Assembly: GCA_013398175.1 (NCBI GenBank) | Contig: VZRZ01002579.1 | Coordinates: 303,984 to 367,983 of the forward strand | Reading direction: 5' to 3' | Length of the DNA stretch: 64,000 bases | DNA from: Climacteris rufus | Taxonomy: Eukaryota; Chordata; Aves; Passeriformes; Climacteridae | Part shown: in pieces, positions 1-12,460 of the stretch | How the letters are laid out: each line of letters opens with the position of its first letter | Position numbering within the stretch: the stretch's first letter is position 1 | Notes under the pieces: model-generated | Told to the model about the DNA's origin: nothing | The model's database searches: none | What the model saw: the letters and a program-made list of their open reading frames with translations, nothing else | Position numbers and translations under genes: made by a program

Positions 1-3000
1 ATTTCTATTGTTCACATGTCTGTGTAAGTGTTAGACCTAGGGAAAATGGAAAGGGAGTGCACTGGAGATTGCTCTTTTTATATATACTTCTGACCCAAGG
101 TTTTATTCAATTTCCTGTTGTGCTAATACTAAAACAGACACAGAACGTCATTTATTTTACTCTTTAAGCTTATATGCAGGTACATATTTTTTTCCTGCAT
201 ACACAGAACACAGTAGCATTTTTCTAATGAATTCTTAATACATGGAACTGAAATCAGATAGGTCAATAACTTGTGATTTTATTAATTTTGTTGTAATCCT
301 CCTGCTTCATTATGAGGGTGCTGTAGCCATGATGCTTCTCCAACATTCTGATAATTGTCTCTTAAAGTCAGGAGGGCATGAAATTACACCTAGCAAAACT
401 TGCACAACCGCAGCATCTTACAGGGTAAATGGTAGTATAAACAGATAAACCTATGTAGGTAGTGTATAAACACCAACAGTGCTGTGGTATAAATACCACT
501 GCTATACGAACCATTACCAGTTGATAGTAATGAACAGAGTCTCACAAGACATTTAGAGGTGTATAGAGAGGGTATGCAGTTTTCCAGGAGCCAGTGAACA
601 AGGAAACATTCCAGTGGCTTGTGGATGCCACCCATCTTTTGATAGTCTTAATAAGAATTGTGATTATCATTCTGTTAAGGGAAGTTCATGTTATTCACTC
701 AAAAATATTCAAATAGTGTTCTCAATTATTGACAAAGGTGTCATTTTAGAGTTGATTGATGTTTCTCCAGGGAAAAATGCAGTTTTTTTCCTTTGGTAGA
801 TTCAGGAACTTTTGTTCCCACAAGATGCATTAATCCCTATTTTCAAATCCCGAAGCTACTTCTTCAAATCTGGAAGGTGCCACTATGATATTTGGCAGGG
901 GTAGAGACTAATGATCCCTTGAGATCCATTCTGACCTACTTTTTCACAATTCTTTGGTAGGTCCGTTACTCCTTTGACTGAATCAGATGCTCAGCTTTTG
1001 AAGCTGCATTAGATAGATTCCACTTAAGGAATCAGCGTCAGGATACCAGATTTAGGCCAAGTTGCAAAATCCTGTTGAGACAAGAGGTTTATGTTTTAGT
1101 CGCCTTGCCTTGTGTATGTTTCACATGTTTTCCATTTAATCCCATATTTTGGTAAATTCTGTCTCAGATGAAATATTTACTATATGACTAAGAAAAAATA
1201 TTTGAGAAGAGTTTCACCTTGTAACATTAGCTCACACTGGGACAAGCCTCGTAAATATCTTGTGTTCTGGGGCCTTGAATTTTTTTCTGGTTATTAATTT
1301 CCTTCTGTAATTATTAATATATAACTTATCAATCATAAATTTCATTAAACTGGATTATTTGTATTTTTTTGAAAGGACTAAGAAGGTTATGTAAATTTTA
1401 TCAGTTTATTTTTATATTTCCCTTTTCACTCTAGGTTGGTGGCTTGAATACATCTGAACACTGGTTATCCCTTGAGATTCAAGCTCTCTATTACCATTTT
1501 TTTTTAAGTAGAAATGTCTATTCTGAGAGAAATAGGTTTCAGCTAATAGATGGTCTCAGTTACAGATGAAGTTATTGAATACTGCCTTATCATAACTACC
1601 CCAGGTGAAAGTAGAATCTTCTCTGCCTAAAATTAATTAATTCTTGTATGTGGTTAGGTACTGCGATATCAATGCTCTTAATTTTCATTTAAATCCTCTG
1701 CACATGAATCTATGAAACCACATCTCATAAGGTTACCATGTGTAGGATCAGAAGGATCTCCACAGTACCCTAATCTGATAGTTCAGATCCATCAGTCTTC
1801 AAAGTTGCACATTCCTGCAGTTCTGTGACGTTATAAGCACAGATCATGATGTTCCACAGAAATACCACTGTGTTGCTAAAAGTGCATGAAAATGCACAGT
1901 GATTACAAAAGAGACACTACATCATTCCCATTAATTGACTATTTTGATTAATTCCTCTTCCTCAACCGATAAAGTTCATGGTGATATTTCTGAATATAAA
2001 GCTTGTCCTAAAAGCAGATTTATTTAAAGGGTGTCAGTTTCCCTAGCATTTTAATTAATTAATAAATAAGGTAATTAAGGTATTATGAGTACCAGTAAAA
2101 TTATTCATTCAACTTCAAACACCAGACACCCCATGTACATAAAATACTACACAGAATTTCTAAACTTGACATTTAAGAGAACCTCAATTAACAAACATTT
2201 CTATATTTAAACAATGAGATATTTAGTGTTTTCATGTAATTTTGCTGAAATCTGATGATGAAACATCAGAAAGTTGTTACATAAGCAGCAGTACTAGTAA
2301 TTTATTTGTGTGATCTGTATTCCTTAATGTAAATGGAGAGTTCTTCAACAATGAGTTAATAAGATCGGTTCTCTTTGACTACAGGCCTATGTCTGTAAAG
2401 TTTGTAGATATGTAATGTCTTTACAATATCTTTACCTCCTGTCAGTTTTGTTAGAAATCAACTTGCAGAAGTTATTAGGACAGTGTGATGAAGTTAGTCT
2501 TGGTTCTTCAGGAAATAATGCTAAACTTTTTGGGACCATTTTCATATAATGCATAAGCAGAATTTATAAAAAGTACATTTGCTTCTTCTTTAACTAATAT
2601 CAGTATATTGTACCATAAAAATACATAGTTAAGATATGTAAAATCAGATTATTGAAGTGTTCTTCCACTCTGGAAGTGATTTTTTTTTTTCCTGAAGTAC
2701 TTTATAAATTCATATTACCTCTTGCCTCTGTTGCCCAGCTGCCAGTTTGCCACTAATTTACCAAAGCAGCAGCATCTCTATTGTTTCGCTCTGTGAATGG
2801 AGATGCAGGAATCATGGTAGTCTGACTTCCAATATTTAAAGAAAAAGATAAGAGATTAGCGAAGCTTCTTCCTTGCAACTTTTCTACTAGGAGTTGTGAG
2901 GGTTTCACTGAATACACAACAGCAAGGCAGATCACATTACAATGGTGAACACAGGTTCTTTCATGAAGAGAAGAAAGACTGAAGCACTTGCATGTCCTGA

Positions 3001-6000
3001 CATTTCCATTTTTTCATGGAAAACTTCTGCCATACGTTACTTGGAAAAAAGAAGAATATAGAAGATTAGGAAATCTTTTTTGCTAGGCATACTTCAGTAA
3101 GCGATGTTGGTAAAATACGAATTAAAGTTAGTACAGGATAAACTAAATTGTGAGTTTTTCAAAGATCTCTAATTTAAAATAAGATTGAATACAACATTAA
3201 ATAATTCAGAAATTTTCTTCAAGGAACTATCCATAAATCCAAATAAAAAGACTTCTACTTGAGTAATTGAGATTCTTGGAACTGCCTAAAAACTGATCCA
3301 ATAAGATTTTAGAATATTTCACAATAATATCCTTTCGTCATGGTCTTCTCAGTAAAAGTTAGAGACCCCAGAAGTAGATAAGATACCTGAAGAATTTTAA
3401 GTTTAACACTAAACAAAAAATCAGTTTGGACATTATTTTATCTAAACTAGTTATCCATTCACCTTAACTTTAGACTAAATTATGCCTATAGCTAGAGTCA
3501 CAGCTGATATAGTGTGATATAATTCTAATTTGCTTTCCTTCAGATAAAACTCCAGATCAGATTGTAGAGTTCAAGGTAATTTCTGTTACCACCCCAATTT
3601 TATTCATTGCCTGGAGGTTTTAATGCTTTATTTGTAGACATTAAATACAAGTTGAATCTAATGTTATTTTATTAAATGGAGAGACATAGTTTTAAATGAG
3701 TCATAGATGAAAACTATATATCAGGAGTCCAAATATTAATTAAAAAGAATATGCCAATTTCAGTGGCATAAAAATACCACAAGGATGAACAATTATTATA
3801 CCATAAGATCCTTTTCTGGCAGAAGATACATTCCTTGGATTTTCATGTCAGTGCCTAAAGCAGTAAAAGCTGCCATGGTTCATGGCTGGCAATTTCATGT
3901 CATATTGTAGGAGGCTTGCCAGACAGAATTTTTAAAACTTCAGGATTCAGAGACTTTGTGTTGCATGTGCTTGTAAATTAAACTTATTGGAGTCTTTCAC
4001 CAAGTCTCAATTGTAGAAAGCTCAGGAAAAAACAGGAACATTTATTTACTCTGTAAGTTAGGAGGGTGAAACTATCATTTTGAAATGAAAATTCTGTAAT
4101 GAATATTTATCACCATTTCCCCCACCTCCCTGACCCTCAAACTGCTTTAGCATTCTTTGGCACCAAATATCTCCCTCATTTTAGGAGATGATCATATTTT
4201 CATGTCAAAACAACTTGAAGAAGAAAGAACAGTACATTCCAGGAAGTGTGTCAAATTCAGTTCCAGTCAACAAGTCAAACTGTGACCATCTTCTATCACA
4301 GTTCTTAAAACAGGTGCTTGTTTTTTGTGCAATTTATTTCCTGTTAGACTATGGAGAGGGATTTCTCAGTAATTTTCTACATAGTTGTGAATATCATAGT
4401 TGAATTAGTCTGCCATATCTGACCAAAGGCTTTATAGTATTGCCCAGCTCCTAATTCTGGAGCCATCAAATATTTGAATTACTATAGATATGCTTATTTT
4501 TTCTGAAGAATCAAGTTCTCTTTCCATTTAATGGCAAATATTACCTTCATGGGATAAAAACCATGGTGTCTCTACCAACAGCAGTAAAGGTCATTATAGG
4601 ATGTTGGGTTACACAGAAGATGAAGGGTGCTGTCCAAGACCCAATATTTCCTTTGAATAGTTTATTTTATTTTGCAGTTGAATGTTGTTCAATAATTATC
4701 TGGGTGTATCCTATCCAGAATTTTTTTACAATGTAGAGAGCACCCATTTTGCAAAAAATTATAAGTGAGATCCATCATCCATACAATGATTCTCACTTAA
4801 CCTCAAATTCTCACTAACCTCATTGACTCCAGCATTCCCACCTTTCCTTCTCAGGCTTTTGAAAATACCTTTTTGCTCTGAAAAAAAAATCATGTTCTGG
4901 TGAGGCCATAAAGTTACATTCTTTCGTCCTTTGGGATTAACTCAATCTACAAACGGTGGCCTCAGCCTGCTAAACCCTAGGACATTGTGGAAGTTAAGGC
5001 AGTTCACATGAACTAATAAAAAAACCTTAGTCTTTGCACCTTTCCTATCATCAATTTTGATAACAGCGTTGATGATGGTGAATTGCCATTTAGACAATAT
5101 GCCTGTAGGTAGTTTAATTCTGGAAGCTCAGTAATAGTGAAAAGTTCTTTCATATGATAGAGTGAAGGACATTTCTACTGTGAACAGACAGTCTTAGAGT
5201 AAGACAAAGAGGCTCCCTTTTCTGTAAGAACCTCAGGGTCTCATCAGTGCACATGAGCCAGCAGTGTGCCTGACAGCAGAGTACACACAGGAGGGGAAAT
5301 AGGAGAGCAAGGGAAGTGATTTATTTCAGGATTTATTTTTCTCACTTTATCTGTTAGAGAAAGGAGATACCCTAGCATCACATGGTATGGATATGTTAAT
5401 GTTTTGATCTCACACCTATTTGAGACACAAGTTGTCTAAAAATATGTAGGACTTCTTCAGTTATTGTATAATGAATGTTAGCTTCTTCAGAAGGTAAAAT
5501 ACAGTGCTGCAAAGTACAGAAATCCAGACTAATAATTTTGTCAACTGAAAATCCCAAAGTTTTCTAGTTCTATACAGTTTACAAGAATCAGCAGTTTTTC
5601 CTTTTGAATTGATGTCAAAACTGCCTGAAAATTTTCAAGTGACTCAAAGCCAAGTAAATGAGTCTTGAAATCAGTTGGACCATGGCACACTGTGATATCT
5701 TCATCAAAGAATGTATAGATTTCACATTCACCCCATAATTAATTCTAACAGCCATGTATCATAACTTCTTTAAACCACCTCAAAATTTCCAATCAGGTAA
5801 TGTGGCAAACTACTAAGAAACAAAAATGCAGTAAAAAAATATGATTAGCATTTAGCACCTGAAATAATTTGAGAGTGAAACCAAAAGCTATCTTTGGTCT
5901 AAAGATGACTTATCTAAAACTGACAGATCCGTTTTTTTCCATAAATTTAATGTGATCAGAAATTGACACATTCATGTGTCTTCTACTGTAGTAATGGACA

Positions 6001-8667
6001 GAAATGTTTGAGGTTAGTGGGCCTTATATTCTTTCCACAAAAAGATTTATAGATGGTAGTACTTAAAAGTCTCCAGTATCGAAGTCTCTTTATCTTTAGG
6101 GAGAGCTTTTCTTTATGTGAAAAAAAAAAAAAAAAACAACTCCAAAAACTAACAAAGGATGTCAGGCCTCACTTTTCCTCTTAGGTAGAGCTGAAATGAC
6201 AACCTACTACCTATTCCTCTGTCAGGGGACAGCTTAATTCTGCCATTAGCAGTTCACCACAGACAATGATCTACAAAAATCTTAAGAATGAGAGGTTTTA
6301 TTATCCTGTGAATCACTTAATTTTCCTAGCTGAAACAGAGATATTGACATCCCATGCTAAAATCTCTACTTGATGGAAGTTGTATGCTACAATCAGTACT
6401 TTGAATTGGGACAAAGAATGCTAAAATCTTGGCCAGTTAATGAAATTTGAATTCTCTGTTTTGAATGTGCTTTTGAACGTGATATGTTCTAAGGTTTCCC
6501 ATCCTCTTGGCATTTACTCACAGCTAGTCAGATCTTTTTTTTCCTTTTGTAAATTTTCTTTCAATTCTTTCATGTTTATACTTTGTTGAAATTGACACCT
6601 TTTTCAGTTGGGAATGCAAAAGCAGAAGGAATGCATTGTATCTTTTCTGAAGAAACAAGTAAGGACTTCAGAACTTGGCCCAGAGACTGGTCTGCACCCT
6701 GTAGATTTATAGGAAAAAATGCTTAAATGTCATGGGAATCTTTTCCTCATTATTTGAAGTGGGGATTTTTTAACCAGAAATACGTATTTCCTAACATATG
6801 TAGCACAAAATAGGAAAGGTCAAATTTTCTGGGGTTTTTTTTGGAACTTCCTGTATAATTTGCTTGTATTTGTAGGAAAATTCCAAGCCTATTATTAGTG
6901 GCAATTAGTCTAGTATATATTTAATAAAATAATTTTCCATCACTGAAATTTACAAAGAAATTTATATATGTTACAAATATAATCAGGGTGAAATAATGAT
7001 GTATTATATAGTTTTCCATAACCAACAATTACTCTATATCATATTAAAAAAAAACAAACCCAGGAGAAAGCAACATTCTGCTTATGAAGATTCAATTACT
7101 TGTACTGAAAATGTCTTAAAAATTCTATTTTCTGTGGTGCGGTTGCAGGTGCTGCACAATTGTCTAGAGCTGACATTTCTGCAGAGGAAACCTTTCACTT
7201 GCATGGACAGAACTATTGGTCTCAAAGGCAGTGCTGCAGCTAATGAAACCAAAGGTATGCAAAAATAATTCTGCCTATGAGAAAGAAGCCCTAGAAATGG
7301 CAACAACTGTAGAGAAAATGGCTACCAGCTACAGAGGATGAAAGACACTTCAACCAACCTGTGCCAGAAAGTAAAACAGAAACTTGCTGTGAGACACAGG
7401 ATTGGCAAATCAGAAGGAAATGCATGATTCCAGCATAGCCTTTAGATATGACTTACAAATTTCAGTCAGTTCTAATTGTTATTTAAGGGTAGATGTTTTC
7501 CACCTATTTGTCTCTTTTCCATTTTTTTTTAATTAATCTTTATCCAGTTTTCTCCAATTCATACTCCCATTTCAGGCAGGTTTGAAAATCAAAAGCTTTG
7601 TCTTTATTGGTAAAGAGAGAGATGATTCTCACTATCCTTGTGAAGTCTCAGTCATTTCTTGGTCTTCTCAATAGTTTTGCAATATACCCTGCAATAAAAG
7701 TAACTAATCAATGGAATAGACATGTAGTGGATGTAATTTATAAAGTCTGTGGTATTAGACATGAGGCAGTTCTGTCCAGTAGTGTCTAAGGTGATGCAAT
7801 ATACTCAGTGAAGACGAATCAAATGTGGTTGAGCAAGTTCTCAGTGAATCAAAACAAATCTTTCCTTGATTAGACCAGAAGAAAATCTGACTGAACAAAC
7901 ACAGCTGGATTTTACTTTCATGGCTCTACCTCCCCAACATCCCCAAATATAAGAGAAAAAAAGAGGTGATAATTGACATGGCTGGCAATATTGTGGGATG
8001 GCTTCTGAAGGATCGACTAATCAGCTACTCATTGAGGTTATCTGTCCACTGATCTCCTGCTGACAGGCAGTAAAAATCATGGCTGCCAAATACTTTTAAA
8101 GCACAGATCTCTCTCAGGATGCCAAGCCTGCAAGGCCTGTTATTTTGATGTAGCTTGTCTGGATGTAGAAGGCCTGATTTGGAAATCATTCTCTTTGACA
8201 GATGTTTTCACCTTCGGCTTCATAAGAAAGTGAAGCAAGTAATAAACATAATAAAGTCACAGCACTCAGAGGTAAGCTTTCAAAGCAGTCCAAGAAAAAT
8301 ATTGTTTATATAAAATAATTCTGAACCGAAACCAGAACTATCTCTTTGGACAAATACGTAATTGTAATGCATGGCATTCTCTTCTGACTGAACATCATAT
8401 GAATTTTATATTTACTTCACATACATTTTGGGAAAGTAACCTGACTGTTTTTGAACAGTGAATTTTTGAATCCAACACAATTTGTAAAATGTATTTAATG
8501 GTCACTTCTGACTAATAGCAGCTGCCACTTCCTGGAGCATTTGAGAAACTGAGGTAGACTACGAATGTTGCAATGTTTTCTAAAATCTTGGAGAGTCTTT
8601 GAGCATATCTGTCACTGCTTTGCTTTACAGATTTGAGATTTCTAAATCCTCTCTCTGTGTGCCATAT
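1..8667. other. A+T-rich noncoding DNA, no gene seen
   Basis: No reading frame longer than about 90 codons occurs, and none has recognisable protein content. The sequence is A+T-rich with many short T and A runs; the longest is a 17-base A run at 6120-6136. No CR1 or LTR could be recognised by eye. Very old repeats or conserved noncoding elements could be present but cannot be called without alignment. Confidence 0.7.
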
Positions 8668-9793
8668 TGTAGTGGGTTTGTATGGCCAGGTTTTAGTAGT
8701 GGAGGGGCTACAAGGGTGTCTTCTGTGAGAAGCTGCCAGAAGCTTCCTCCATGTCCAATAGAACCAATATCAGCTGGTTCCAAGATGGACACACTGCTAG
8801 CCAAGGCTGGGTCCATCAGTGACAGTGGTAGTGCCTCCACGATAACATAGGTAAGAGGGAAAAAGTTACTGCACAAGAACAATTGTGTCCAGAGAACAGA
8901 GGGGTGAGAATATGTGAGACAAACACTTCCACAGACACCAAGGTCAGTGCAGAAGGAGGGGCAGAAGGTGCTCCAGGCACCAGAGCTGAGATTCCCCTGC
9001 AGCCTGTGGTGCAAACCATGGGGAAGCAGCTGTGCCTCTGCAGCCCACAGAGGTCCATGGGGATGAAGAGATCCACCCCCATACTGTGGACGAGCCCACA
9101 CCAGAGCAAGTGGAAGCCTGAAGGAGGCCGTGACCCCATGGGAAGGCCACACTGGAGCAGGCTTCTGACAGGTTCTGTGAACCTGTGGAAAGAGGAGCCC
9201 ATGTTGGAGCAGGTTTGCTGCCAGGACTTGTATCCCTGTGGGGGCCTCATGCTGGAGCAGCCTGTCCCTGTAGCACTGACCCCTGTGAAGAGAGACCCAC
9301 ACAGGAGCAGTTAATGAAGAACTGCAGCCTATAGGAGAACTCATGTTAAAGAAATTTGGGGAGGACTATCTCCTGTGCGAGGAACCCCACTCTGGAGCAT
9401 AGGAAGTGTGTGAGGAATTTCCCCTAAGGAAGAAGGAGCATTAGAGACAATGTCTGACGAACCAACCACAGCCCCCATCCCCTATTCCCCTGTGCTGCTG
9501 GAGGGGGAGGAGGTAGACAAGATTGGGATTGAAGTTTAGCCCATGAAGAAGGGATAGGCAAGGAAGATTTGCTTTCATTCCTCATTACTCTACTCTGATT
9601 TGATTGGCAATAAATGAAGTTTCCTACGTTGAATCTGTTTTGCCCCGATAGTATTTGGTGAGTGATGCCTCCCTGTCCTTGTCTCAATCCACAAGCATTT
9701 TGTTGTATTTTCTCTCCCCTGTCCAGCTGTGGAAGGGAGTGATAGAGCACCTTTGTTGGGCACCTGGTGTCTGGCCAGGATCTACCCACCACA
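8668..9793 (+). mobile_element. Solo LTR, ERVL-type, 1126 bp
   Basis: The element begins TGTAGTGGGTTTG and ends CCCACCACA, so it has the TG...CA ends of an LTR. The text matches from memory a long LTR family widespread in birds that I associate with ERVL: a G+C-rich middle built of repeated 'CACACTGGAGCAG'-like phrases, then an AATAAA signal at 9609-9614, then a 3' part containing GTGAGTGATG and CTCTCCCCTGTCCAG. The flanks are CATAT (8663-8667) and AATAT (9794-9798), matching at 4 of 5 bases, as expected for a slightly mutated 5-bp ERVL target duplication. No retroviral genes adjoin it, so it is a solo LTR, probably left by recombination between the two LTRs of a provirus. The long minus-strand frame (8625-9344) and the others across it are by-products of its G+C-rich repeats. 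Orientation follows from the polyadenylation signal. Confidence 0.88.
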
Positions 9794-10552
9794 AATATTT
9801 AGGAACTTGATTGTTAGGTATTTTTCTGTTGCAAGTGACAGAATTAGAACTTTATGTAAGCTCTGAAGATTAAAAAGGTTGGCTTGTTTTATTTACTACA
9901 TTTGAGCTGCTTAATGTGGTGGGGTTTTCTTGGTTTTTCTTTGGTAATGATGCTAATTTATACTTAATATAACCTAATTTTTAAAACTCTCTTGCACAAG
10001 CCAAGTCAAGCAATGTGACCTAAAAGCATAACCTCTTCTGAAACCGTGGGTCAGTCAAAACAAGTGGTTGCTTCTGCCACTGATTTTTCAGGCTACAGAT
10101 TCTAAGTACACAAATGACAAGAAAAATATCCTTGTTCTTCTTTAGTTTACTTCAAAATCAGTGATAAAACTGCCATGGAGAGAGTACTTGGAGAATCTTC
10201 TTTATTACTTCAGTTCAGCTAAAACATGCTGATGTTAAGCAAAAAGAAAGACCCTTTGACCTCGGAGATTTAACTCTAGCACTTAAAATTAAATTTTTTA
10301 AAGAGGCATTTGGCTTAAGGACCTAGAGCACAAGGGAAAATGAGATAGATTATTTCCCTTCTAAAACCAGCTACACTATGAAAACATAGCAATATGTGCT
10401 ATTTCCTCTCCTCTGAAATTTTAGTCTGGCTTGCAATTTACTTGTTGTTGGAACAACAGGCAGCACTTTTTCTGCTACTGGAGAGATCATTGTATAGCTC
10501 ATGATGAACATCCTACCCTTTTTTTCTTGCTTGAAAGCAGGTGACTGTTAAT
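9794..10552. other. Noncoding spacer, nothing recognised
   Basis: Ordinary A+T-rich sequence between the ERVL LTR and the CR1 composite. I see no gene, repeat or regulatory motif that can be supported. Confidence 0.6.
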
Positions 10553-11239
10553 TCAGGATCACAGGGTAATTACTATTGAAGGGGATCTTGGGAGATCTCT
10601 AGTCCACCCTCCTGCAATGACAGGATCAGCTATGGGTCAAACCATGTTCAGGGCTTTATCCAACTGAGTGCTGGAAACCTCCAAAGCTGGAGATGACATA
10701 ATCTCTTTGGACAAGGTGTTCCTCTGGTTGACTGCTCTCATGATGTTTCCTTATATTCAGTTGGAACCTCTTTTTCTTTCAATTCGATGTCCATGCTCTT
10801 GTACCCTGCCTTGTGCAATACTGAGTAGCCTGGCTCCAATTTCCTAATAATCTCCCAGTAGGTACTGTCAAGGCTACTATAGGGTGTCCTCAACACTACA
10901 TGTGCTCCAGGCTGAACAACTCCAATTCCTTCAGCTCTCCTCACATTTTAAGTGCTCCAGCCCTAAACCATCTTGTTGTCTCTCTGCCAAACTTGCTGCA
11001 TTTTATCAATTTCTTCCCTGTATTTTGGGAGTCCAGAACTGGACATGAGATCTACATACGGTCTAAGTTGAAGGGACAATAATTTTCCTTGCTTTCCTGC
11101 CTCTGCCTGTATGAATTCAGTCCTGGGTGCTTTTGGCCTTCTTTGGTGACAGAGCACACTGATAGCTGATGTGAAACTTGTCCCTGCCCATCCATCGGGA
11201 ACCTCAGGTCCTTTTCAGCTCCTTTTCAAAGCTGCCTCC
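10553..11239 (-). mobile_element. CR1 LINE, 3' part of a reverse-oriented copy
   Basis: Read on the minus strand this follows the avian CR1 consensus through the end of ORF2 and the 3' UTR. On the plus strand the recognisable blocks run in reverse order: the 3'-end 'gagatctctagtccaccct' block (10591-10609), the region ending 'gagtagcctggctccaat', 'ctccaggctgaacaactcc', 'agtccagaactggacatgag', and 'caggtccttttcagct'. Divergence is considerable, with many substitutions and small indels, so the copy is old. It is cut at its right edge by the LTR at 11240-11870 and resumes at 11877. CR1 is a non-LTR retrotransposon whose ORF2 carries an endonuclease and a reverse transcriptase; only the C-terminal end of that protein is represented here, broken by stops and frameshifts. 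Confidence 0.87.
11234..11239. repeat. Target-site duplication, left copy (GCCTCC)
   Basis: Six bases GCCTCC directly left of the LTR, repeated exactly at 11871-11876. This marks the staggered cut made when the retrovirus integrated into the CR1 copy. Confidence 0.8.
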
Positions 11240-11870
11240 TATCACTGGCTCTGGGGGCCTGCTTCAGGCCGCTCAGCGTTAGTCTGGGAGTGACCCTGGT
11301 TTGCCGGGGGCTGCGGCTCACAGTTTCCCCAGGGACAGGGCGTCATCCGGCAGCTCGTTAGTGCTGCCTCCTTTGTGATAGAGAGAGCCCCGGGCTGATG
11401 GTGCAGGCGCAGGCAGGGACAAAGACCCGAGGGAAGGGCATTGGAGTGCTTTCCAGCTCTTTTATTTCCTGGGAGAAGCAGCAGGGAAGGTAGGAGAGGG
11501 TCCGGGGTCCGGGAGAGGCGGCACAGGGGTCTGGGAGAGCTGAAGGTTCAGCTACCAAAGGCAAGGTTTTAGGGACAGCAGGGGATTTATGGGGATACAA
11601 GCAGGAGAAAGTAACCAATGGGGGTACAAGGCTTAACATATAACCAATAGAGAACCGAACTGTAATGAAATTTCCAGAACATAACCTTATACAGAACATT
11701 AGATAATGCAGTAACCAACCAAAATATGTAAACGAAGGTACAAGGGGCGCTGGGGGTGAACCAAAAACTCTCCCTGAGCAGGGGGAATGCCTCAGACTGT
11801 GGCAACCTCAGGCTGTGCCCACCAGTCTTGAGCCTGTGGGGCTGTGGCTTTTGCCACATACGCCGCCACA
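11240..11870 (-). mobile_element. Solo LTR, 631 bp, inserted inside a CR1
   Basis: On the minus strand the element starts TGTGGCGGCG. It runs through a CAAT-like 'ctctattggtt' stretch and carries an AATAAA signal (plus-strand TTTATT at 11461-11466), followed by a G+C-rich R/U5-like segment. It ends at CCAGTGATA, so the last dinucleotide is TA rather than the usual CA, probably a mutation. Exact GCCTCC duplications flank it (11234-11239, 11871-11876). The CR1 sequence on each side joins up when the LTR is removed, which fixes the boundaries independently. A 6-bp duplication suits ERVK-like or alpharetrovirus-like families better than ERVL (5 bp) or most ERV1 (4 bp); the family name is not known to me. 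There is no gag, pol or env nearby. Small reading frames over this block are not genes. Confidence 0.85.
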
Positions 11871-11876
11871 GCCTCC
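11871..11876. repeat. Target-site duplication, right copy (GCCTCC)
   Basis: Exact copy of 11234-11239 on the other side of the 631-bp LTR. Confidence 0.8.
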
Positions 11877-12241
11877 AAGGCACCTGGTTCCCTCATATCT
11901 GCTAGGTGTCTTTCTTCCCAGGTGCTGGACACTGCATTTGTTGTTGTTGAATTTCATAAAGCTTTCCAGTCCATTCCTCCAACCTGGCAAGGTTTCTCTG
12001 AATGGCAGCCACCAAGGGTCCTTTCTTCCCAGTTTGATGCCACTTGCAGACTTGATGAAAGTTTATTCCTTCACCTGCTTCTTATTGATAAAGATGCTAA
12101 AGGGTACAGGTCCCAGGATAGACCTCTTGCAATACCCCACTTCTACCTGTTACAGTGATCACTACCCACAGAACTCAATTATCCAGTTTTAATCTATCTA
12201 ATTATCCACAGACTGTAACATCATACTTGAGATGCAAGACC
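11877..12241 (-). mobile_element. CR1 LINE, continuation (reverse transcriptase region)
   Basis: This is the 5'-ward continuation on the minus strand of the CR1 interrupted at 11239. Recognisable plus-strand blocks, in CR1 order, are 'cccaggtgctggacactgc', 'tgttgaatttcataaagct', 'aaggtttctctgaatggca', 'ttgcagacttgatgaaagt', 'aaagatgctaaagggtaca' and 'ccagttttaatctatctaa'. These correspond to the stretch of ORF2 coding for the later part of the reverse transcriptase domain. The copy is degraded and cannot make protein. The match fades near 12241, short of the full ORF2 length, and different sequence follows. Confidence 0.82.
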
Positions 12242-12460
12242 CTTATTTCTGCAGGGTCTCTGCAAAGATCTTGTTAATCTCTTTTTGAAGTTCCTTGGTG
12301 TTGCACAATCTGCACAGCTGCTCACTCAGTTCCTCAACTTGGCAACACAGCCTCCTGCAAACAAGGACATCTTGCCTGCTCCAGTCTCTGTCCCAAGAAC
12401 TGCCAGCAGTCTGGAGAGGTGTGTTGTCCCTCTGGAGCTCTGTTTGTGTTTGCTTTCTGC
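12242..12460 (-). pseudogene. Coiled-coil reading frame, CR1 ORF1-like remnant
   Basis: On the minus strand an open frame of about 75 codons ends in TAA close to 12242. Its C-terminal part reads as a cysteine-rich heptad stretch, including CCQVEELSEQLCRLCNTKEL and then a charged helix ending FAETLQK. The leucine and glutamate spacing suggests a coiled coil, and the style resembles the coiled-coil segment of avian CR1 ORF1 proteins (from memory, not verified). It lies directly upstream, in minus-strand sense, of the CR1 reverse-transcriptase fragment. In an intact CR1 the two would be separated by the endonuclease and early reverse transcriptase, so either the element lost its middle or this is a separate insertion. 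There is no sign that it is expressed. Confidence 0.4.

Noticed and set aside
6120..6136. 17-base A run as a retrocopy poly(A) tail
   Set aside because: No coding or SINE-like sequence precedes it and no flanking duplication was seen.
8625..9344. 239-codon minus-strand open frame, and overlapping frames at 8816-9250 and 8883-9314
   Set aside because: They lie almost wholly inside the ERVL LTR. Its G+C-rich repeated phrases lower stop-codon frequency on both strands, and no protein family is recognisable.
11358..12192. Cluster of 60-125-codon frames on both strands
   Set aside because: They cover the 631-bp LTR and the CR1 fragment in frames that do not match the CR1 protein.
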